Shown here: in pieces, positions 14,455 through 18,657 of the stretch
Layout: each line of letters starts with the position of its first letter
How positions within the stretch are numbered: the stretch's first letter is position 1
Assembly (NCBI GenBank): GCA_030649435.1
Contig: JAUSKE010000186.1
Coordinates: 1 to 18,657, forward strand
DNA from: Deltaproteobacteria bacterium
GTDB lineage: Bacteria; UBA10199; JACPAL01; JACOUP01
Reading direction: 5' to 3'
DNA: 18,657 nucleotides
Program-made: the position numbers and the translations under genes
Notes under the pieces: model-generated
What the model was told of the DNA's origin: nothing
Databases searched by the model: none
What the model saw: only the letters and a program-made list of their open reading frames with translations

Positions 14455-15093
14455 ATGGCTTACGATAGAAAAGATCGATTCTACAGAAAGGCGAAGGAAA
14501 AAGGGTTTAAGTCTCGTGCCGCCTTCAAGTTGATTGAGATCAATAAAAAATTCAACCTAATGAGACCGGGGATGCAGGTCATCGACTTGGGCTGTGCCCC
14601 AGGGGGATGGCTACAGGTCATTGCACAAGAAATAGGGCCTTCGGGTAAGGTCGTTGGGGTCGATCTTGAACCGATCCATGGGATTGTTGAAAGGAATCTC
14701 TGCCTGATCCAAGGGGATATCAATCAGCAGCCAATCCAGCGACGTATCTCGGCTGAACTGGGCCGTAGGGTGGACCTGGTCGTCTCCGACATGGCCCCCA
14801 ATCTCTCAGGGGTCAAATTTCAGGACCACTACAACTCCTACCTATTGGCCCAGATGGCACTCCATTGTTGTTCCCTGTTTCTTAGGGAAAGAGGAGGCTT
14901 CGTCGTCAAGATATTCCCAGGGGAAGAGTTGGAAAACTACAAAAAAGCCCTGAAAGAACGTTTCGCCAAGGTTCAAACCTTCCTGCCGGAGGCGACCCGG
15001 AAGACATCAATTGATATGTACCTTATTTCCAGCGGCTTCATCCCTCCAAAAACAGAAACCCCGACAGCTATTTCAGCCGTCGGGGCTTCTTAA
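14455..15093 (+). CDS. rlmE: 23S rRNA 2'-O-methyltransferase (FtsJ/RrmJ family)
   Basis: RlmE methylates the 2'-O of a uridine in the A loop of 23S rRNA using S-adenosylmethionine. The 212-residue protein opens with DRFYRKAKEKGFKSRAAFKL, typical of the family, followed by the SAM-binding VIDLGCAPGGWLQ (about 42-54). The catalytic set reads Lys25, Asp112 (VVSDMAPN) and Lys152 (GGFVVKIF). The fourth position, usually Glu in SSEVYLV-type segments, is Asp187 (TSIDMYLI), a conservative change. ATG at 14455 is preferred to an in-frame TTG at 14443; neither has a clear ribosome-binding site. The gene stands alone, and its last codons form a terminator-like hairpin. Confidence 0.93.
   Translation: MAYDRKDRFYRKAKEKGFKSRAAFKLIEINKKFNLMRPGMQVIDLGCAPGGWLQVIAQEIGPSGKVVGVDLEPIHGIVERNLCLIQGDINQQPIQRRISAELGRRVDLVVSDMAPNLSGVKFQDHYNSYLLAQMALHCCSLFLRERGGFVVKIFPGEELENYKKALKERFAKVQTFLPEATRKTSIDMYLISSGFIPPKTETPTAISAVGAS
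15059..15093 (+). terminator. Terminator-like hairpin overlapping the rlmE 3' end
   Basis: CCCCGAC (15059-15065) pairs with GTCGGGG (15079-15085), with an inner GCT/AGC extension after one A-C mismatch and an ATTTC loop. CTTCTTAAAATTTT follows, a broken T-tract. The hairpin encodes the last residues of RlmE (PTAISAVG), and the TAA stop lies in the T-rich tail. A possible intrinsic terminator of moderate quality. Confidence 0.55.
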
Positions 15094-15211
15094 AATTTTG
15101 GAAGAAGGAGTGGGGGATCTAGGGGTGAGGAATCTCCTTCTTCCAACCTCATCCCCAATCTTTTCATTCTTATTATCGTCATGAGGGGACGAAAGTTGCT
15201 AAGATTCTCCC

Positions 15212-15240
15212 TTGCAGTTTTAGCCTGAATCCCCTACAGA
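15212..15240 (+). promoter_or_regulatory. Weak candidate promoter of dapA
   Basis: TTGCAG (15212-15217) and TACAGA (15235-15240) are 17 bases apart. The -10 is poor (no final T). The predicted start of transcription would fall at or next to the dapA ATG (15248), which would give a leaderless mRNA. That would fit the absence of a Shine-Dalgarno sequence there. Confidence 0.25.
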
Positions 15241-15247
15241 CCAAAAC

Positions 15248-16120
15248 ATGTTTAAAGGCTCCATGGTGGCCCTGGTCACCCCTTTCAGGGATGGCCAAGT
15301 CGATGAAAAATCGCTCAGAGAACTGGTGGAGTGGCAGATCACCAGCGGTACAGATGTGCTGACCCCTTGCGGGACGACCGGTGAATCGGCGACTCTCTCC
15401 CATGAAGAACATGATCGTGTGATCCGGATCGTTGTGGAGCAGGCGAAGAGACGGGTCAAGGTCTTGGCCGGTGCTGGTTCCAATGCTACAGATGAAGCGG
15501 TACGACTCACCAAAGAGGCCAAAAAATCAGGGGCCGATGGAGTCCTCAGCATCACCCCCTACTACAACAAACCGACGCAAGAAGGGCTCTACCAGCACTT
15601 CAAGGCGATCGCTGCCTCGACCGATATCCCGATTATCCTCTACAACGTCCCTGGACGAACCAGTGTCAACATGCTGCCGGAGACGGTCGCCCGTTGCGCC
15701 AAAATCGACAACATCGTTGGTATCAAAGAGGCCTCCGGGAATCTCGTGCAGGTTCTGGAGATTTTGAAAGAATGCGGCAGCAATTTTGATGTTATTTCGG
15801 GAGAGGATGCCCTGAATTTTCCGATCATGGCCTGTGGTGGGACTGGCTCCATTTCCGTAACGGCAAATATCGTCCCCCACGAGATGGCGGCGATGTGTGA
15901 TAGTTTCTTTGCCGGTGATCATGAAAAAGCGAGAGGGTTGCACGAAAAACTGCTCCCTCTCCACGAAGCGATGTTTTTCGAAACCAATCCAATCCCTGTT
16001 AAAACAGCCCTCAGCCTTATGGGCAAATGTTCGGCGGAGATGCGACTCCCCCTTTGCCCGATGGGAGAAACTAATCTGGGGAGACTAAAAAAAGTCCTGA
16101 AGGAACATAAAATTCTATGA
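15248..16120 (+). CDS. dapA: 4-hydroxy-tetrahydrodipicolinate synthase
   Basis: DapA condenses pyruvate with aspartate semialdehyde, the first committed step to diaminopimelate and lysine. The 290 residues form the expected (beta/alpha)8 aldolase. PCGTTGES contains Thr44, ITPYYNKPTQEG contains Tyr106, and LYNVPGRTS contains Tyr132 and Arg137. The Schiff-base lysine is Lys160 in GIKEASGN, one place off Escherichia coli numbering. The ATG at 15248 gives a normal family N-terminus (MFKGSMVALVTPF) but lacks a Shine-Dalgarno sequence. It is the first gene of dapA-dapB-dapL-folK and overlaps dapB by ATGA. About 150 bases of upstream DNA hold a weak promoter candidate. Confidence 0.97.
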   Translation: MFKGSMVALVTPFRDGQVDEKSLRELVEWQITSGTDVLTPCGTTGESATLSHEEHDRVIRIVVEQAKRRVKVLAGAGSNATDEAVRLTKEAKKSGADGVLSITPYYNKPTQEGLYQHFKAIAASTDIPIILYNVPGRTSVNMLPETVARCAKIDNIVGIKEASGNLVQVLEILKECGSNFDVISGEDALNFPIMACGGTGSISVTANIVPHEMAAMCDSFFAGDHEKARGLHEKLLPLHEAMFFETNPIPVKTALSLMGKCSAEMRLPLCPMGETNLGRLKKVLKEHKIL

Positions 16121-16872
16121 TTCGACTGATCGTCTGTGGTGCCGCCGGTCGGATGGGGCGGCAAATTATCGTTAATCTCTGTCAAGATCCTGATCTCAAA
16201 CTCGTTGGGGCGATTGAGTCGCCGGGGAGCGCCACCTTGGGAAAGGATGCCTGCCTCCTCTCTAATTGTTCTTCCTGTGGCGTGATGATTACCGATTCAC
16301 TCCAAGAACTGGCCGGCAAGGCCGATTGTATTATCTCCTTCGCCAACCCTTCGGGAAGCCTCGAACATGTACATGCCGCTGCCAAAATGAAAAAGCCGAT
16401 CGTGATTGGGACCACTGGGCTTTCGGAAGAAGCAACGAATGAGTTTAAAAAACTTTCGAAGATTGTTCCGATTGTTTTTGCCGCCAATATGTCGACTGGT
16501 GTCAACACGATGTGGAGCATGGTTGAAAAAGCGGGGCAGGTTTTTGGAAAGAGTTTCTCAGTGACGATGAAGGAGGTCCATCATGTGCATAAAAAAGATG
16601 CCCCCTCCGGAACCGCCCTGCACACGGCAGAGTTAATTGCCGCCGCATCGGGCCGGAAGCTCTCCGACATCCCGATCGAATCGATTCGGGAGGGAGAGGT
16701 GGTCGGTGATCACACGATCGTCTTCTCCGGCCCGGGTGAAACTTTAGAAGTGACCCATCGCGCTATTTCTCGAGACACTTTTGCCGTCGGTGCCCTCCGG
16801 GCCGCCAAGTGGCTCGTTGATAAAAAACCGGGGCTGTACGATATGCAGCAGGTCCTTGGATTGAAGCCATGA
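16117..16872 (+). CDS. dapB: 4-hydroxy-tetrahydrodipicolinate reductase
   Basis: DapB reduces the DapA product to tetrahydrodipicolinate with NAD(P)H. The 251 residues start with the dinucleotide-binding loop CGAAGRMGRQI, continue with IGTTGLSEEA and AANMSTGVNTMW, and include the signature EVHHVHKKDAPSGTA with the catalytic His and Lys. It is slightly shorter than the 270-residue E. coli enzyme but no motif is missing. The ATG overlaps the dapA stop and the TGA overlaps the dapL start. AAGGAA lies about 11 bases upstream. Its product is the direct substrate of the next gene, dapL. Confidence 0.96.
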   Translation: MIRLIVCGAAGRMGRQIIVNLCQDPDLKLVGAIESPGSATLGKDACLLSNCSSCGVMITDSLQELAGKADCIISFANPSGSLEHVHAAAKMKKPIVIGTTGLSEEATNEFKKLSKIVPIVFAANMSTGVNTMWSMVEKAGQVFGKSFSVTMKEVHHVHKKDAPSGTALHTAELIAAASGRKLSDIPIESIREGEVVGDHTIVFSGPGETLEVTHRAISRDTFAVGALRAAKWLVDKKPGLYDMQQVLGLKP

Positions 16873-18038
16873 AGATAGAACTCGCCAATCGGATCAGAAA
16901 TCTGCCCCCCTACCTCTTTGCCGAGGTCGACCGATTAAAGGGAGAACAGATCAAAAAAGGGGTCGACGTAATCGACCTTGGCGTTGGCGATCCGGACCAA
17001 CCGACCCCTCGCTTTATCATCGAAGAACTTCAAAAAAGGAGTGAGGATCCGGCGAACCACCAGTACCCCTCCTACAGCGGGATGAACCTCTTTCGTGAGG
17101 CAGTGGCCCGCTGGATGCAAAAACGTTTTGATGTCAAACTTGACCCAACGAGTGAGATCGTTTCGCTCATCGGTTCCAAAGAGGGGATTTCCAACATCCC
17201 CTACGCCTTCGTGAATCCGGGCGATGTCGTTCTGATCCCGTCCCCCGGCTACCCACCGTACACCAGCGGAACTCTCTTCTGTAGTGGCGAGCCTTACAGT
17301 CTGCCACTTAAAAGGGAGAATGGTTTTTTGCCAGACCTTAAAGCGATCCCGGAAGAGGTCGCAGTCCGGAGCAAGATCCTCCATATCAAATACCAGAATA
17401 ACCCGACCGCTGCCGTCGCGACAAATGAGTTTTTCAAACAGGTCGTCGACTTTGCCAAAAAATACAAGATTATCGTGGCGAGCGATGCCGCTTATTCTGA
17501 AATTTATTTTGATGAAAAGGAAAAACCCAAAAGCTTCTTGGAGACCCCCGGGGCGATGGAGGTCGGCATCGAGTTTCATTCTCTTTCGAAGACATTCAAC
17601 ATGACCGGTTGGCGAATCGGCTGGGCCTGCGGCCATCCTGAGATCATCGCAGGACTTGGCAAGGTCAAGACCAACGTCGACTCCGGAGTCTTTCACCCGA
17701 TCCAGTATGCCGGCATGATCGCCCTCGAAAAGGGGGATGAGGCAATGAGGGAGATTCGCCAACTCTATAAGACCCGTCACACCCTCTTCGTTCAGGGATT
17801 GAAAAAAATTGGTTTTGATGTCGCCAGCGCCCAGGCCACTTTTTATGTTTGGGTCGCCGTCCCTAAAGGGGAGACCAGCAAGACGTTTGCCGTAAAACTC
17901 CTTGAAAAAGCTGGCATCGTTGTCACTCCGGGCAATGGTTTTGGAGACGGGGGCGAAGGGTATATCCGTTTTTCCCTCACCAAAGAGGAAGCACGACTCA
18001 AAGAAGCGTTAGACCGTTTAAAGAAATTCCTTGGATGA
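16869..18038 (+). CDS. dapL: LL-diaminopimelate aminotransferase
   Basis: DapL converts tetrahydrodipicolinate to LL-diaminopimelate in one PLP-dependent step with glutamate, bypassing the acylated DapD/DapC/DapE route. The 389-residue class I aminotransferase begins RIRNLPPYLFAEVDRLKGEQ and has IDLGVGDPDQPTP, a DapL-like opening. Later come IPSPGYPPYTSG, NNPTAAVAT, SDAAYSEIYFD and the PLP-lysine motif SLSKTFNMTGWRIG. Directly downstream of dapA and dapB, this specific assignment is much better supported than a generic aspartate aminotransferase. One oddity is YQNNPT where the family usually has YPNNPT. It overlaps dapB and folK by ATGA at both ends. Confidence 0.92.
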   Translation: MKIELANRIRNLPPYLFAEVDRLKGEQIKKGVDVIDLGVGDPDQPTPRFIIEELQKRSEDPANHQYPSYSGMNLFREAVARWMQKRFDVKLDPTSEIVSLIGSKEGISNIPYAFVNPGDVVLIPSPGYPPYTSGTLFCSGEPYSLPLKRENGFLPDLKAIPEEVAVRSKILHIKYQNNPTAAVATNEFFKQVVDFAKKYKIIVASDAAYSEIYFDEKEKPKSFLETPGAMEVGIEFHSLSKTFNMTGWRIGWACGHPEIIAGLGKVKTNVDSGVFHPIQYAGMIALEKGDEAMREIRQLYKTRHTLFVQGLKKIGFDVASAQATFYVWVAVPKGETSKTFAVKLLEKAGIVVTPGNGFGDGGEGYIRFSLTKEEARLKEALDRLKKFLG

Positions 18039-18544
18039 AACATACCGCCTTTATCGGGATCGGTTCTAATTTGGGGGATAGGATCAGCCTCTGTCAGCAG
18101 GCGACTCAAAAGATTGCGGCGCTCCCCAAAACCGATCTGATCCAACAATCCCCCCTCTACGAAACGGAACCAGTGGTACTCCCCCACCAACAGAAGGAAA
18201 AAGAACCATGGTTTATCAATGGGGTGGTTCAGATCGAAACAAATTTTGAGGCGAAGGAACTTTTAAAGAATCTTCAAGAGATCGAGGGGCAGATGGGGCG
18301 TCTCCGAACGGATCGATGGGCTCCTCGGATCATCGACCTTGACCTCCTCTTTTTTGACTCAGTTGTCTCGTCAGCCCCCAACCTCACCCTCCCCCACCCA
18401 GAAATCACAAAAAGACGTTTCGTCCTGCAACCGCTCGCCGACATCGCCCCTGACTGGGAGCACCCCCTCGTCAAAAAACTGGTCCGAACCCTTCTAAAAG
18501 AGCTTGAAGATCGATCCCAAATTAAGGTACACCGTTCTTCATGA
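18035..18544 (+). CDS. folK: 2-amino-4-hydroxy-6-hydroxymethyldihydropteridine pyrophosphokinase
   Basis: FolK transfers pyrophosphate from ATP to hydroxymethyl-dihydropterin in folate synthesis. The 169 residues have the opening FIGIGSNLGDR, the metal- and ATP-binding RWAPRIIDLDLLFFD, and the C-terminal LPHPEITKRRFVLQPLADIAP, all diagnostic for HPPK. An inserted HQQKEKEPW stretch near residue 51 is ordinary variation. The ATG lies in the dapL stop (ATGA), and its own TGA overlaps the next gene. No other folate gene is visible, so it appears to be carried along in the dap operon. Confidence 0.95.
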   Translation: MKHTAFIGIGSNLGDRISLCQQATQKIAALPKTDLIQQSPLYETEPVVLPHQQKEKEPWFINGVVQIETNFEAKELLKNLQEIEGQMGRLRTDRWAPRIIDLDLLFFDSVVSSAPNLTLPHPEITKRRFVLQPLADIAPDWEHPLVKKLVRTLLKELEDRSQIKVHRSS

Positions 18545-18657
18545 AAATATTTATCGATACCGCCGATGTGAAAGAGATTCGTGAAGCCAATTCCATGGGG
18601 GTGATCGATGGCGTCACCACAAACCCCACCCTCGCCGCGAAGAGTGGTCGTAACTAC
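18541..18657 (+). CDS. Transaldolase-family protein (TalC/Fsa-like), 5' part only
   Basis: The window cuts this gene after 39 codons. The visible residues MKIFIDTADVKEIREANSMG then GVIDGVTTNPTLAAKSGRNY-like sequence match the start of small (about 215-residue) transaldolases and fructose-6-phosphate aldolases. IDTAD and GVTTNPTL are the first strands of that TIM barrel. The catalytic lysine lies further on and is not visible, so transaldolase and Fsa activity cannot be separated. The ATG overlaps the folK stop by ATGA; AAGG is about 15 bases upstream. Confidence 0.88.
   Translation, partial: MKIFIDTADVKEIREANSMGVIDGVTTNPTLAAKSGRNY

Noticed and set aside
16935..17780. 281-codon minus-strand frame
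   Set aside because: Fully antisense to dapL, whose motifs are clear; the length is due to codon bias of the sense gene.
1..18657. Search for CRISPR repeats, transposase or integrase genes, toxin-antitoxin pairs, phage genes or defence systems
   Set aside because: No regularly spaced repeats and no such protein families are visible; the content is housekeeping apart from three small unknown genes.

Overview
The window is 18.7 kb of bacterial chromosome and is almost entirely housekeeping genes, packed into tight operons. Gene content (GatCAB amidotransferase, CarD, MEP-pathway ispD/ispF, and the dapL route to diaminopimelate) points to a Gram-negative-type bacterium. A deltaproteobacterial-like or related uncultured lineage is my best guess, but this is inference from gene content and not a phylogenetic result. 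GC content looks close to 50%. Many starts have no clear Shine-Dalgarno sequence and depend on tight spacing or 4-base overlaps.

Region 1 (53-5169, + strand): gatC-gatA-gatB-mtnA-ilvE. The first three encode the transamidosome enzyme that corrects misacylated Glu-tRNA(Gln)/Asp-tRNA(Asn). mtnA and ilvE could supply an early and the last step of methionine salvage. Region 2 (5173-5719): a small unknown minus-strand gene with a strong ribosome-binding site, then about 280 bp with no convincing gene but a large imperfect inverted repeat. Region 3 (5720-13123, - strand): carD-ispD-ispF-cysS-uvrB-uvrC-plsC, seven genes read from a good sigma70-type promoter upstream of carD. UvrC stops right after its RNase H-like nuclease domain and has no C-terminal helix-hairpin-helix domain.

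Region 4 (13124-14454): a divergent control region between carD and a tRNA-Phe(GAA) gene, a bidirectional terminator, then two unrecognised minus-strand genes of 106 and 121 codons. Region 5 (14455-18657, + strand): rlmE, with a terminator-like hairpin overlapping its last codons, then dapA-dapB-dapL-folK and the start of a transaldolase-family gene cut by the window end. The last five genes are joined by four consecutive ATGA overlaps.

I found no CRISPR array, transposase, phage gene, toxin-antitoxin pair or recognisable defence system. The best candidates for something undescribed are modest: the UvrC lacking its HhH domain, the two-gene unknown islet, the 88-codon unknown gene and the 63-nt inverted repeat.
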